DNA of 64,000 bases from Helianthus annuus (taxonomy: Eukaryota; Streptophyta; Magnoliopsida; Asterales; Asteraceae), in assembly GCF_002127325.2 (NCBI RefSeq), contig NC_035448.2, positions 8,704,915 through 8,768,914 on the forward strand. The letters run 5' to 3'. The notes beneath the pieces are model-generated. The model was not told the DNA's origin. It did not search any database and saw only the letters and a program-made list of their open reading frames with translations. The translations under genes and the position numbers were made by a program. Shown piece after piece: positions 46,318 through 58,532 of this stretch. Every line of letters begins with the position of its first letter. The first letter of the stretch is position 1.

Positions 46318-48223
46318 TGTAACACCCCAAATCTCGTATGTTATATTATAATAATATGTTCGTGATGTTTAAGTAATAGAAAACGGTAAGTATGGGTTAG
46401 TACCGTAAGAAAATAATGGTAAGTTTAAAATATAGTTATATAACTAAGTTAACCAAAAGGGGAGTGACCAAGTTAGTATGGGAAATAACAAAATGAACAC
46501 ACTTTAAAGACAAAGGGCTGAATGTGTAAATGTGGAATGAAGTTTAATAAAAAAAATGGTCAGTGCTTGGTTCTGGGTTATGTACGATCGAGAGAAGGAG
46601 GGAGCTAGGAAGAACCAAACCCTAACAAGATAGAATCCATCAAATTGAAAGGGAAATTGAAGGCTAATCGAATGCATGAACTAGGAATGTCGATCACTTA
46701 AGTATCTCCAACATCAAGTAAGTCGAAATTGGTGTTTTAGTGATGTTTGATTTAATGGGTCTTTGGTAATTCGTGAATGTATGTAAGAATATTGATGGTA
46801 GGAGGTTACAATTAGTCCATAAGACTTGAATGAAGTATGAAATTCGGATTATATTGATGGTTTTCATGTAAACCCATTTATGTATGAAACCCACATGAAA
46901 TTTATGAAGGTTTTGAAGTAATGATAGATGTAGTATGATATATGAACTTGAATTATGCTTATTGATGTTAAAGAAATCTGAATATTCGAAGAATTTATGT
47001 GTTTATGATGTATTGCCATGATTTTAGAAGGATTTGGTAGGAATGTGCTTAATATGCTTATACATTATGCTAGTTAAGTAGTACGCACATAAGGTGTTCG
47101 ATGAAATGCTTGAGTTGAATTGGTTATGTATGAATATGAGAAATTGAAGTATTGATGATCTAATGATGGTATGAAACATAAATGTGAGTAATGAACGTTA
47201 TGGTAAATGATGTAAATGTGTGTAAGTGATGTATAACGCGAAAGCTAAACGCATATGTGATGCACCTTATAGGGTCGAGGAAAGGAGGGGAATCAAACCA
47301 AGCAAAGGCAATAGGAGCACACGACTCCGATAAGTTCATATGAACTTCGCTCATGTAGAATGTAGATTTTGTGTTGGTTCTCTTGTAAATAATTGTTCGA
47401 TGTTTTATACGGAAATTTATAGTAAAATGTCTTAATGCGATTTATTAGTAGAAAAAGGGAAAAGTCTATTGACGACCCGTATAAATGGGTCTAAAGTATG
47501 AGAATGAGGTGTTCATGGTGATGTAACTACGAGTCAAGTAAGATGAATATGTTATGAAGTTAAGACAACTAGCGATGACTTTTTATAAGTCGAACTAGTG
47601 AAGCAAGGAAAATTGAAAAGTAAGAATAAATATGATCCGTGAGAACGGGTCGGACAAAATAAAATGATTTATGATGATGGAAACTAAGATGGGGCTATAT
47701 CCATTAAACGGAATTGTCATATGAGAAATTTGAATGAAAAGATGTAAAAATATAATGACCCCGTAACGGGTCAAATAATGAAGAAAAGCAAATTGTATTA
47801 GTAATATGTTTTTAACCAAACTAACTTGTAAGTTTGTGTTATGGATGTAGGTGAATCTCACTCTTGATTATGGCGAGCTTGGATCGAACACACCACATCG
47901 CCCTTTATGCGCTTCCGGTTTAGTCGTCTTTGTAAAGGGGTCAAAACACTTTCATAATGTAAATGTTAAGTTTATGTCTAAGATGTTTCGTAAGTAAATT
48001 AGGATTTTAAATCTTATTTTTGGTAGTTCGGACAAAACACTTTTGATGGAATCTTGTATGGTTACAACTTATATGTCTTTTGAAACGTGTCATAGAATTT
48101 AGTTTGAATGGTGATTGTTAAAAGCAGGGAATTGTATATAGTACGAACGAGTCATGCCCAATTTTTGTTAAAAATTAGTATGTGGTTACTATTATTTTCG
48201 AATGTGAAAAAGTGGGCGTTACA
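46318..48223 (+). repeat. E5 LTR B (complete; 5' LTR of the full unit)
   Basis: TG..CA ends, preceded by PPT TTTAAGGGGGGTAGACT and followed by a PBS. It contains three GACCC..GGGTC mini-hairpins at 47474-47491, 47634-47651 and 47756-47773. Confidence 0.9.
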
Positions 48224-48226
48224 AGT

Positions 48227-48238
48227 TGGTATCAGAGC
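48227..48238 (+). promoter_or_regulatory. E5 primer-binding site
   Basis: TGGTATCAGAGC three bases after LTR B. Confidence 0.9.
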
Positions 48239-48524
48239 CGAGGTTTGAGGGATTCGGGCACGGGATAGGGTGCTCGGACTCAAACCGAAAGCTCAAGATA
48301 TGGTGTGTGTTTGCTCCAAGACGCGGTTAAGGTACGAATTTAGTATTATGATTTCTAAGTTTCATTTTATCGGAAATGGTTAAGGGAAGGGATGTGGAGT
48401 TTTGCTATGGGTAATGCCTGGAAATGGTAATTCTGGAAGCCCCGGGGAAAGTTTGGGTGTTACGGTACTCGGGAACGGGTCGAAATGGGTAATATATATA
48501 TATATATATTCAGTAGCGTTTTGG

Positions 48525-48690
48525 GCAGTCGGCAACCCGTCGCCGACGCCCATTCTGCCTGTCGCCGACGCCCCCTTAAATGAACCAGAAGGTCCGACGC
48601 CCAAACCCACTGCCTACGCGTTTTATGACCGACGCCACTTTTGGCTTTGCGTCGCCGACGCCAGGGAGGGCCGTCACCGACGCCACTCCC
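48525..48690. repeat. GTCGCCGACGCC-rich block
   Basis: Five to six irregular copies of (G)TC(G/A)CCGACGCC in otherwise AT-rich DNA. The strong local GC and CpG content is unlike its surroundings. Confidence 0.75.
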
Positions 48691-48981
48691 TGGGTTCGTT
48701 TTTCTGATTTTTCTTGGTTGACTTGTGTGATGTATCCCGGACTTCCGAATGCCGTAAAACACATCTAAATATCGTAATAAACTTCTAGGGAGTAGTGTAT
48801 GATAGAAAAAGGGGTCGTCGAACTTAGTTGATGTATGATTATAAATTGATGGAAAAAGTATAGTACATGGATGTAAGAATGAACTTTAAGAAAGTATGCA
48901 TATCTTAGCAATTAATGACGTTGATGATGATGATAATGATATTGCCAATGATAATGGTAAAGATGATACCCTATAACGAAA

Positions 48982-49275
48982 GGTATGCGCTGTGGTCACG
49001 AAGTGACCGTTAACACCAAGAATGATGAATGGTATACGGTGTGGTCACGAAGTGACCGCTAACACCGAGAATGATGAATGGTATACGGTGTGGTCACGAA
49101 GTGACCGCTAACACCGAGAATGATGAATGGTATACGGTGTGGTCACGAAGTGACCGCTAACACCGAGAATGATGAATGGTTTGCGGTGTGGGCACGAAAT
49201 AGCCGTTAACATCGAGGATGATGAAAGGAATCTGCTATGGTCACTAAGTGGCTAATAACACCCGGAATTATGAAA
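48982..49275. repeat. 6 x 49-bp tandem repeats with a GGTCAC-GAA-GTGACC hairpin
   Basis: Units start at 48982, 49031, 49080, 49129, 49178 and 49227. The central three are nearly identical; the outer ones decay. Each carries GGTCACGAAGTGACC, a perfect 6-bp stem with a 3-nt loop in the first four copies, degraded in the last two. Confidence 0.92.
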
Positions 49276-52258
49276 TAAAAGCATGATAACCATAATTAAA
49301 AGGACAAAGGTCAATGAGACGTAAGCATGATGGCATGAAGTAACATATAATGAAAGTGAAAAGTGTATGAAATTAACGAATGCGTGATAAGTAAGAGAAT
49401 GAAAGTCATTGAAATAAGTTAGGCATAGTAACATATTTCCTAAACTATGTTGTAGAATATTTCTTAAGGCAAATCCAATAGTTTCGTTAAGTTTCCGAAA
49501 ATGCAACCTATGATAATTAGGATCCTCTAAATGTCAACTGGGTCATGTCGAAATGTTTCGAAGTAAGAACGTATATGATTGGAAGGTTGTGAATGAAGTT
49601 CTAGTTGAGTTTATCAACCCTATGATGAGAGGTATGTGGTGTGGTTATAAAGGACCGTTGACACCTAGCATGAAAGAAAAGAAAGGAAAGTATAAAAATT
49701 TAAAATGCTAGAATGAAGTGAACATGACCAAAGAATAAATTTTAATAATGATCTCGAATGATATAGTAGATGGCTGATGAAAACGAAGAAATTGTTAACA
49801 AAATATGTTCTGAGTAGCCGATAGTGCGAAAAAGTAAGTAAGAAGGATGAGTGATTCTATTCCCTTATGAATGAAAGGCATGCATGATATGGCCTATCGT
49901 GACCGATGTTGATGATGATGTACAAATGAAATGAAAGTTATTGAAATATGAGCATGAATGCATGAATGTAACTTGAGATGACATGGAAAGTATATGAAGT
50001 AATGAATGTAGAAAATGCTTAACATAAATGACGGACGAAAGAGAGTAAACTCAAATGATGTTGGTCTTAAGTAGGAGAATGCTAGTATAGACGGAACGAA
50101 TCGTCTGTGGATATGTAGATATAACTAGGTGACCATGTAGATGTATATGTCATGTAGTATGAGTATGAAATGCATACAATGTTATTAATATGGTCTACCG
50201 TTTTAAGATGGATTTATGTACATAATTCGAAAGTACATGGATAGGGCAGTTGACTTTTAAAGTCAACAATGTGTGATCATCATGCATTGACTCTTAGACA
50301 CATATGTTGAAATAGAAAGTTAATGTGCTATGTATTAGATGATTGATGTGTTGTGAATGATGAACATTAGGTTATGTAGATTTGGAATGAAGCGGTTATT
50401 AGTATATGTTTTATATATGTTGCAATTGACTAACTAAAGTCAAGTAATATATGAATGAAAAAGAAAAATGATTGTTTGTGTGTATGCCCGCATATGCTAA
50501 CCGTGTAATGAGTGTAATGATATGTAAGGATGGAAATCTTGAAGATTTACTCAAGCATGGATGGCTAACGGGTCAAGAGGTAACAACGAGGAAAAAAAAT
50601 GAACATGGACGCTAAAGGTAAGTGATTCTGATTCACTTCTTAGTATGTATATAGAATTTTCATGTTTATGAATGTGGAGAAATCATGTAAGGTTGTGTAA
50701 TGAATGAGGGTATTAAGATAAGTATTGACCTTGTTAGACGGAGGTAGAATTCTAAGACGAAGGTAAGTTATTGAAATAAAACGGGTCGAATAAATGCGCA
50801 AAGGTAATGTAACGATAATGAAATTCGTAAAGAATAAAGACCCGGGTTAAGGATCTTTAGTCACTTATGTAGGGAAATGTTTTACGGACAATTAAAACAA
50901 ATTTCAAGTGAAACGGATGCAAAACGAACGAGTTATGAGAGTTTTGGTATTAAAATGGAAAGCTGATATGGGCACCACCGTAGCTTACGGTGGAGGTCAA
51001 GTACAAAATGTAAAGTTATGCATTCCTGCATTTTTCTTTGATTTCGGACCTCGTGAACCCATCCCAAGCCCCGATAAGCATCTATAATGTACTTCAGCCC
51101 TACCAAATGGCTTAATAAGTTACGGGTGAGTAGGGAACTCATTTGTTTTAAGATTCGAAACGTACCCGAAAGTTACAAAAAAAATAAATAAATAAATAAA
51201 AAACGTTTATGAAGCGTGAGTAAGAATGGGGTGTTTAAGTGAGTATGCGGGGAAATGAATTAAGTATGTGGGCCAGTATGTATAGTTTTAATTACATTTC
51301 AATAGCTGAAACTTGTAAGTAATCATGAGTAGGAGTGAGTATGTACATAAGTCTGTACATACGTGTCTTATATGGAGATTATAATTAGGATGCATTAGCA
51401 AATCTTTTAGAACGACTTAAGTGTATGTGAGAGCTTGTTAGGTAATTGCCTTAGCATTACAATTGCTAGAAGGAATGACGTATGTACGACGGCTATGGAA
51501 TGTGATGACAAGTTAGTTGCGTATGACACTTCGAGTGTAATATGAGATACACAAATGTAAGTATTGATTACTCTATTATATTGATAGTGTGATTAAAGCC
51601 TTATGTTGGCCCTTGTAATCAAGGGGTAGTCGGTAGAGAAGTTAGAGCAAGTTGGTATACACCCGGCAAGTATAAATGTATGCATTAAATTATGGTTAAC
51701 CATGTAGATATGATAAATCATCAATGAAAGAAATATTGGTCTCGGGTAGAGATCACACGTAGGTGTCGCAAGAAAAGTATGAAAAGAACTATCAAGCAAT
51801 TGACATGAAAGAAATTTTGCTTGATATTGGCCCTAGAAGTATGGGGAGTATTTAGAAGCTGAATAGTTAGAAACTATTGAATGATGTTTGATTTGTGATT
51901 TTAAATGAATGAATAGGATTGAACAAGTATGAATATTATGATAATTATTTCCCCTGAGTAGATGTTAGAGGTATGCAGGAATGAATAATCTGACAGATAA
52001 GTTTTGAGAAATCAGCTTGAACAGTTGAACGATAATCATGAAATAATGTAATAGGATAGCTTTGATTCATATAAGATTGAATTACCAAATGTATTAGACA
52101 AGTTTAGAGTAGTAATGACCGATTCATCACGAGGGATGATCGAATGAAAGCATGTTATCGAGGTTCGAGGTATGTAATTGCGAAGGGATACAGATAAATT
52201 CGTCAGAATGTATGTATCCAGGTTTCGGGGACGAAACCTTCTTTAAGGGGGGTAGACT

Positions 52259-54163
52259 TGTAACACCCCAAATCTCGTATGTTATATTATAATAATATGT
52301 TCGTGATGTTTAAGTAATAGAAAACGGTAAGTATGGGTTAGTACCGTAAGAAAATAATGGTAAGTTTAAAATATAGTTATATAACTAAGTTAACCAAAAG
52401 GGGAGTGACCAAGTTAGTATGGGAAATAACAAAATGAACACACTTTAAAGACAAAGGGCTGAATGTGTAAATGTGGAATGAAGTTTAATAAAAAAAATGG
52501 TCAGTGCTTGGTTCTGGGTTATGTACGATCGAGAGAAGGAGGGAGCTAGGAAGAACCAAACCCTAACAACATAGAATCCATCAAATTGAAAGGGAAATTG
52601 AAGGCTAATCGAATGCATGAACTAGGAATGTCGATCACTTAAGTATCTCCAACATCAAGTAAGTCGAAATTGGTGTTTTAGTGATGTTTGATTTAATGGG
52701 TCTTTGGTAATTCGTGAATGTATGTAAGAATATTGATGGTAGGAGGTTACAATTAGTCCATAAGACTTGAATGAAGTATGAAATTCGGATTATATTGATG
52801 GTTTTCATGTAAACCCATTTATGTATGAAACCCACATGAAATTTATGAAGGTTTTGAAGTAATGATAGATGTAGTATGATATATGAACTTGAATTATGCT
52901 TATTGATGTTAAAGAAATCTGAATATTCGAAGAATTTATGTGTTTATGATGTATTGCCATGATTTTAGAAGGATTTGGTAGGAATGTGCTTAATATGCTT
53001 ATACATTATGCTAGTTTAGTAGTACGCACATAAGGTGTTCGATGAAATGCTTGAGTTGAATTGGTTATGTATGAACATGAGAAATTGAAGTATTGATGAT
53101 CTAATGATGGTATGAAACATAAATGTGAGTAATGAACATTATGGTAAATGATGTAAATGTGTGTAAGTGATGTATAACGCGAAAGCTAAACGCATATGTG
53201 ATGCACCTTATAGGGTCAAGGAAAGGAGGGGAATCAAACTAAGCAAAGGCAATAGGAGCGCACGACTCCAGTAAGTTCATATGAACTTCGCTCATGTAGA
53301 ATGTAGATTTTGTGTTAGTACTCTTGTAAATAATTGTTCGATGTTTTATGCGGAAATTTATAGTAAAATGTCTTAATGCGATTTGTTAGTAGAAAAAGGG
53401 AAAAGTCTATTGACGACCCGTATAAATGGGTCTAAAGTATGAGAATGAGGTGTTCATGGTGATGTAACTACGAGTCAAGTAAGATGAATATGCTATGAAG
53501 TTAAGACAACTAGCAATGACTTTTTATAAGTCGAACTAGTGAAGCAAGGAAAATTGAAAAGTAAGAATAAATATGATCCGTGAGAACGGGTCGGACAAAA
53601 TAAAATGATTTATGATGATGGAAACTAAGATGGTGCTATATCCATTAAACGGAATTGTCATATGAGAAATTTGAATGAAAAGATGTAAAAATATAATGAC
53701 CCCGTAACGGGTCAATAATGAAGAAAAGCAAATTGTATTAGTAATATGTTTTTAACCAAACTAACTTGTAAGTTTGTGTTATGGATGTAGGTGAATCTCA
53801 CTCTTGATAATGGCGAGCTTGGATCGAACACACCACATCTCCCTTTATGCGCTTCCGGTAGAGTCGTCTTTGTAAATGGGTCAAAACACTTTCATAATGT
53901 AAATGTTAAGTTTATGTCTAAGATGTTTCGTAAGTAAATTAGGATTTTAAATCTTATTTTTGGTAGTTCGAACAAAACACTTTTGATGGAATCTTGTATG
54001 GTTACAACTTATATGTCTTTTGAAACGTGTCATAGAATTTAGTTTGAATGGTGATTGTTAAAAGCAGGGAATTGTATATAGTACGAACAGGTCATGCCCA
54101 ATTTTTGTTAAAAAGTAGTATGTGGTTACTATTATTTTCGAATGTGAAAAAGTGGGCGTTACA
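52259..54163 (+). repeat. E5 LTR C (complete; 3' LTR)
   Basis: 1905 bp, TG..CA ends, nearly identical to LTR B. Followed by ATCCT and resumed E1 pol. Confidence 0.92.
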
Positions 54164-55442
54164 ATCCTTCCAAAAAACACGAGTTTCAAGATGTGATCAC
54201 CGAAAAAGGGCCAAATTGGATGACTCCCATTGAAAAGTTCCCAAAAACGGTGAATTACCTAATGACCAGACTAGGGCTGAAAGGGTTCGTATCAAGTCAA
54301 GGCAGTATGTGTTACAAGGATATATCCTTTACAAAAAAGGATACCTTGCACCACTACTTCGATGCGTTGGCCCAAAACAAAGCCAATATCTGATCAAAGA
54401 GGTTCACGAAGGGATATGTGGAGCTCATTGTGGCCCAAAATCGGTAGTGTCAAAGTTGATGAACCTCGAACACTTTTGGCCTTCCATGCATCCAGATACC
54501 TCCGAACAACTGCGAAAATGTGAAACTTGTCAGTTACATGCTCTGGTACCCAAAAGCCCCAAACATGACCCCGTTCCCATCTCCTTGGCTTGGCCATTTC
54601 ACAAGTGGGGTATAGACATTGTTGGTCCATCCCCACTAGCCAAATGAGGAGTCAAGCTCTTATTGGTAACCGTGAATCTTCACCAAGTGACCAGAAGTAA
54701 AACCATTGGCAAAAATCTCAGGGAAACATGTCATTGATTTCGAAAGCATAATCTATCGTTTTGGGCTCCCAGGGGTACTAGTCATGGATAACTGGAAATA
54801 GTTTGCCGAGAAACCTTCTAGCTCCTGGTGCAAGGAGTTCAGAATAACTCAAGTATTCAGCTCGGTAGCTTACCCACAATCCAATGGCCAGGTTGATAGG
54901 ATAAACCACAACATTATTGAAGGGATTAAATCTCGATTAGGAAGATACGACAACAACTGGCTCGAATAGCTTCCCAATGTGCTATTGGAAATTCAAACAA
55001 CTGAGAAAACGAGCCACAAAGAAAATACCCTACAGCCTAGTGTTTGGATCAGAAGCTGTAATCCTAGTTGAAATCGGAGCAACAACACAAAGAACAATTA
55101 ACATCGACCTCAAGCCAAATAAGAAAGAGACGATGTTGAATTTGAAACTCCTCGAAAAGGCTCGTGATCAAGCAGCCATACAAAAAGCAAGGTACAAGAA
55201 AAACATGGAATTATATTACAATACACGGGTGAAGCATGAACGCTTCAAGCCTGAGGACCTTGTGCTTCGAAATAATGATGCCTGCAAGAAAGAAAGCCAA
55301 GGAAAGCTTGGCCCTAAGTAGGAAGGGCCATACACTATCCTTAAAGCCTACAAAAGGGGGATCATACAAGCTGGCAGGCCCGCAAGGCAAAAAGCTTCCC
55401 CGCCATTGGGATGCCAAAAACCTTAAAAGGTTCCATGTTTAA
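54164..55442 (+). pseudogene. pol: E1 pol, second part: integrase
   Basis: Zinc-binding part VHEGICGAHCG..HFWPSMHPD..CETCQLH at about 54400-54540, then FHKWGIDIVGPSPLAK with a stop at 54645. The core is broken by several shifts; a PQSNGQVDRINHN segment near 54880 marks the catalytic-Glu region. It resumes 54977-55321 with IPYSLVFGSEAVI and the C-terminal segment, and ends near 55442 (LPRHWDAKNLKRFHV). Not functional. Confidence 0.85.
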
Positions 55443-56047
55443 CCAAAACGTGTTACAAATAGTTCCAAAAAATTGTTCTATTCCCCTAGTAATCAAAGTA
55501 CTTTGAAATGAATGAACAATGAATCAAAATTTGTCTTTCTATCCTATAATTAGGTTGAGAACCTAACAAGAAACTCCATGGCAAGGGCCATTTAAGGGGA
55601 TGAGCTCCCAGGCCACATCGTTCAATAGGTTCAAGGGTTGAATGGACCTATATAAGGGGTGAGTTCCTAAATCAATACAACTCCATGAGACTCATAGAAA
55701 TCTTAAAACACATGTCTCATAGACTGGTTTGAACAGCCTACACTGAATGTTCCTTAAGCCCCAACATTGGCTTACGAACCAAAAAGACTCTAAGTGAATG
55801 TTAGACATAGGATGGAGGTTGTATCTTCTTGTTAAAAATATCCTAAGGCTAAGTGACTGCAGCACTGAACCCTTTAAGGTATAAGTAACATAAGATGCAC
55901 CGCCCAAAACAAAGACAACATACAAAACCAATAAAAAACACAAGGGAGTAAACAGAACAACACAATAGACATAACAAGATAAGTTAAAGATAGCAAGGGC
56001 CATACTGGCCATCGAACATAAAACATTGTCCACAATCCTTCAAGGCT
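55443..56047. other. E1 spacer after pol
   Basis: 600 bp between the end of pol and the end of the antisense ORF. Nothing recognisable on either strand. Confidence 0.6.
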
Positions 56048-58290
56048 TTAACCAACAAGGGATCTAGACGATTCCTTTAAGATAAAAGGATGTTCAAACA
56101 AACAACCCATAACATTGTTCGACATGCTAAGAAAGCTATGAATTAAGGTTTCTTCTTCACTTAGCAACGTCATGGATGGTAGACTATGATGCATCATCCT
56201 TCTTCGAACCACCATCATCTTGTGTCTTTTTAGCCTTCCTCTTTTTCCTCCCTGCGACACCCATTATCTCGGAGGCTTCAAGGCTTGAACCCTTTGAGCC
56301 CTCAGCACCTTCAGAACACGTTTCCTCGCTATCTCCGGAGCAAGGACATTTCTTTGAGAGGGACTTCAACACTTCGTTACAAACAGCCTCATTAAGGCCC
56401 TAGGGCTTTAGCTCCCGCAAGACAAACAAAGGTTTACCAAAACACTTGGAGACTTCACCCACATAAGGGTAAATCATAGGCTCAATCTTAAAAAGTTGTT
56501 CCCTTGAAGACTTTGAATGCTTTGGGTTGAAAAAGAGAAGACTTTTCCCAAGGCTCCCCAGGCTCACAAAGCTTTGTAACCAGCAAATAAACCTTGGTGT
56601 CTCCCATGAGCAAGAAGCTCGGTGTACACATCACCCAAGACCTTTTTGAACTCCGATGAATGGAGAAGATACTTAACCACTTGCTGGAATCCATACTCAA
56701 TGAGCCATTTATTATCACTAGTTGCCTGGGCAAGTGAAGCCTTTAACCCTTCTTTCTCCTCTAATAAGGCCTTTTTTCTAAAAAACCAAGGCAGCCTTAT
56801 CGACCCAGACTTGAACCTTATCAGCCTCCAAGCGTTTTTCAAACTCAACCATATCAGTCTTGTGCGGGAAGAAACTCCTCAAATCTTCAAATAGCAATGC
56901 TTTCTCCTTCTCAGCGTAGCCCTCAGCCTCTTTCAAAGCAACCATTAAAGCTTTCATCTCATCCATCCTCACCAAAAAAGACTTCATATTCTTACATCCT
57001 TTTGCGAAATCAGGATACACCCTCAAGAAAAAAGGTAGCATGGTTGCATGCACCCATCAACATTTTCGAAATCATCAGTTCATCGTCCATAAATGAGCAA
57101 GAACATCAAACAGTGGGAGGATCAAAATGGGTAAGAACATCCACACAAACGGATGAAGACTTGAAGCTGTCACCAACTGTGACCCTCCAATCCAGCACAT
57201 AAACCTCTTCTGGATTAACATTGGTGGAAACTTCACCACCCTTCCCGAAACCCTTCAAGCTCACAACCTTCTTACCCACTGCTTTACTCTCCTTAACAAT
57301 CACCAAGGGTAACTCCTTGTATCTTTTTATTTTCCCTCAACCCCAACTTCTGAGACGTCTGAATCCTCTATGTCATCACTTTGTTCCACTGGCTCAGAGG
57401 CCGATGGTAGTTCAGCTCCTTTAACATACGTCGGCTTAAACAACGAATAGAAGCTTTGGAAGCACCGACCCTAGCAAAGCCTTTGACATTTGGAACGTTC
57501 ACATAACCTGAACCCTCGAACCTGTGTTCAGCACCTCTGGCAACAACATCTTCGCCGGAGCTAGCCTCAACATCCCCAAACACAACATCAGAGGTATCAT
57601 CACTCTTTATAAAGCATAAGGCAAAACATCATACCCTGATCATCCCGCATAAGCACAGGGTCACGATCTGGCTTGTCCCACAAGATGCTCACACCAATCA
57701 ACACTAAAAGGTGTTCAGGAAAGGGACGAAGCCTCGAAGGACATTTCCTAAATAGCTTTTAACAACAAACTATCTAGTTAAGACTCAAATGGCTCAAGCT
57801 TGTTTAACACAGCATCAGGGTGCCTCACAACAAGCTCGAAGGGAACAATGGACTCTGAAATCCAGAAAAATCGGTCCTTCCAAGAACCAAAGGTAGTAAC
57901 CATTGAGGAAGTCAAACAAACATCAACTTGGGATATCTCAAACGTGACCCAATCGTCGTTCTTGGTCAACCGGAAGAAACATCGGAACAACAACGATGGG
58001 TCATACCCTATCATAAAACCTCAAAATGTAAAATCCCAGCAAGACCTTGAGGACGCAACTGAACAAACGACACACGATAATACTCTAAAATATTCATAAC
58101 AAAGACTGAAAACGGATAACACAAGTTGGAAAACTCGAAATGACAACAATAAAGAGCAATCGAACCAGCGGGACACTGATCGATCGATTTATCTAAACCC
58201 GGAGCCACCAGATTAAACTTTGGATCGATCCCCAATTATTTACAAAAAGCCTCAACTTCCTCTAGTGAGACAAGAATAACTCACATACAT
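56048..58290 (-). pseudogene. E1 antisense ORF, 'putative gypsy type transposon' family, decayed
   Basis: Minus-strand fragments form one ancestral gene running opposite to gag-pol. Its first part (58235-57778) carries FSNLCYPFSVFVMNILEYYRVSFVQL, then FEVL, PSLLFRCFFRLTKNDDW and SWKDRFFWISESIVPFELV. This arrangement is that of the plant 'putative gypsy type transposon' domain (Pfam PF04195) found in antisense ORFs of Tat elements. Later pieces (about 57053-56564) are Glu/Lys/Leu-rich and coiled-coil-like, followed by a charged C-terminus (56372-56184, acidic then KRKAKK). Stops and shifts separate all pieces. The role of these antisense ORFs is not established. Confidence 0.7.
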
Positions 58291-58519
58291 ATCTTTGCTA
58301 GCACCCAGGAGAGACGCTCGAAAGAAAAAATAAAGTGAAGTCTAGGCAATTATTATTACGCAAAAGGCAAAAAACTGCCATCCATCACATTAACTGTCAT
58401 TTCAAAATTCAAATCCAAAAACTTAGACGCCTGATAACCTTTCAAGCCTTGAAGCCTTTAAGCAATAAAAATCGTGTACAAAAGTCAGAAGCATTTGAGC
58501 TTACATCCCAAACACGTCT

Positions 58520-58532
58520 GACTTTGGGGGGC
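58520..58532 (+). promoter_or_regulatory. E1 polypurine tract
   Basis: TTTGGGGGGC immediately upstream of the 3' LTR. Confidence 0.75.

Larger units (their letters stand above)
48239..52258 (+). mobile_element. E5 internal region, no coding capacity
   Basis: About 4 kb without gag or pol signatures in any frame. It contains a short AT microsatellite (about 48493-48511), a GC-rich block of repeated GTCGCCGACGCC motifs (about 48525-48690), a 6 x 49-bp tandem array (48982-49275), scattered diverged copies of that array (near 49630 and 49875), and a PPT at 52241-52258. Frames through the GC-rich block are open only because of its composition. Confidence 0.82.
44070..54163 (+). mobile_element. 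E5: Tekay-derived LARD in tandem LTR-int-LTR-int-LTR form
   Basis: Three LTR copies start TGTAACACCCCAAATCTCG at 44070, 46318 and 52259. The middle and right ones are complete (1906 and 1905 bp, ending GGCGTTACA); the first keeps only 914 bp. The complete unit is LTR-PBS-4035 bp internal-PPT-LTR (46318-54163). To its left is a truncated unit: partial LTR joined to the last 1.3 kb of internal sequence. The PPT motif GGTTTCGGGGACGAAACC..TTTAAGGGGGG is of Tekay type. No gag, RT or integrase segment is visible anywhere in the internal region, so I call it a large non-autonomous derivative. One near-matching TSD bounds the whole complex. Confidence 0.85.

Noticed and set aside
48380..48768. Several overlapping ORFs on both strands in E5
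   Set aside because: Open only because of the GC-rich GTCGCCGACGCC repeat; no protein features.
55692..56033. Minus-strand hydrophobic 113-codon ORF after E1 pol
   Set aside because: Single copy, no domain, located downstream of the decayed antisense ORF; likely chance.
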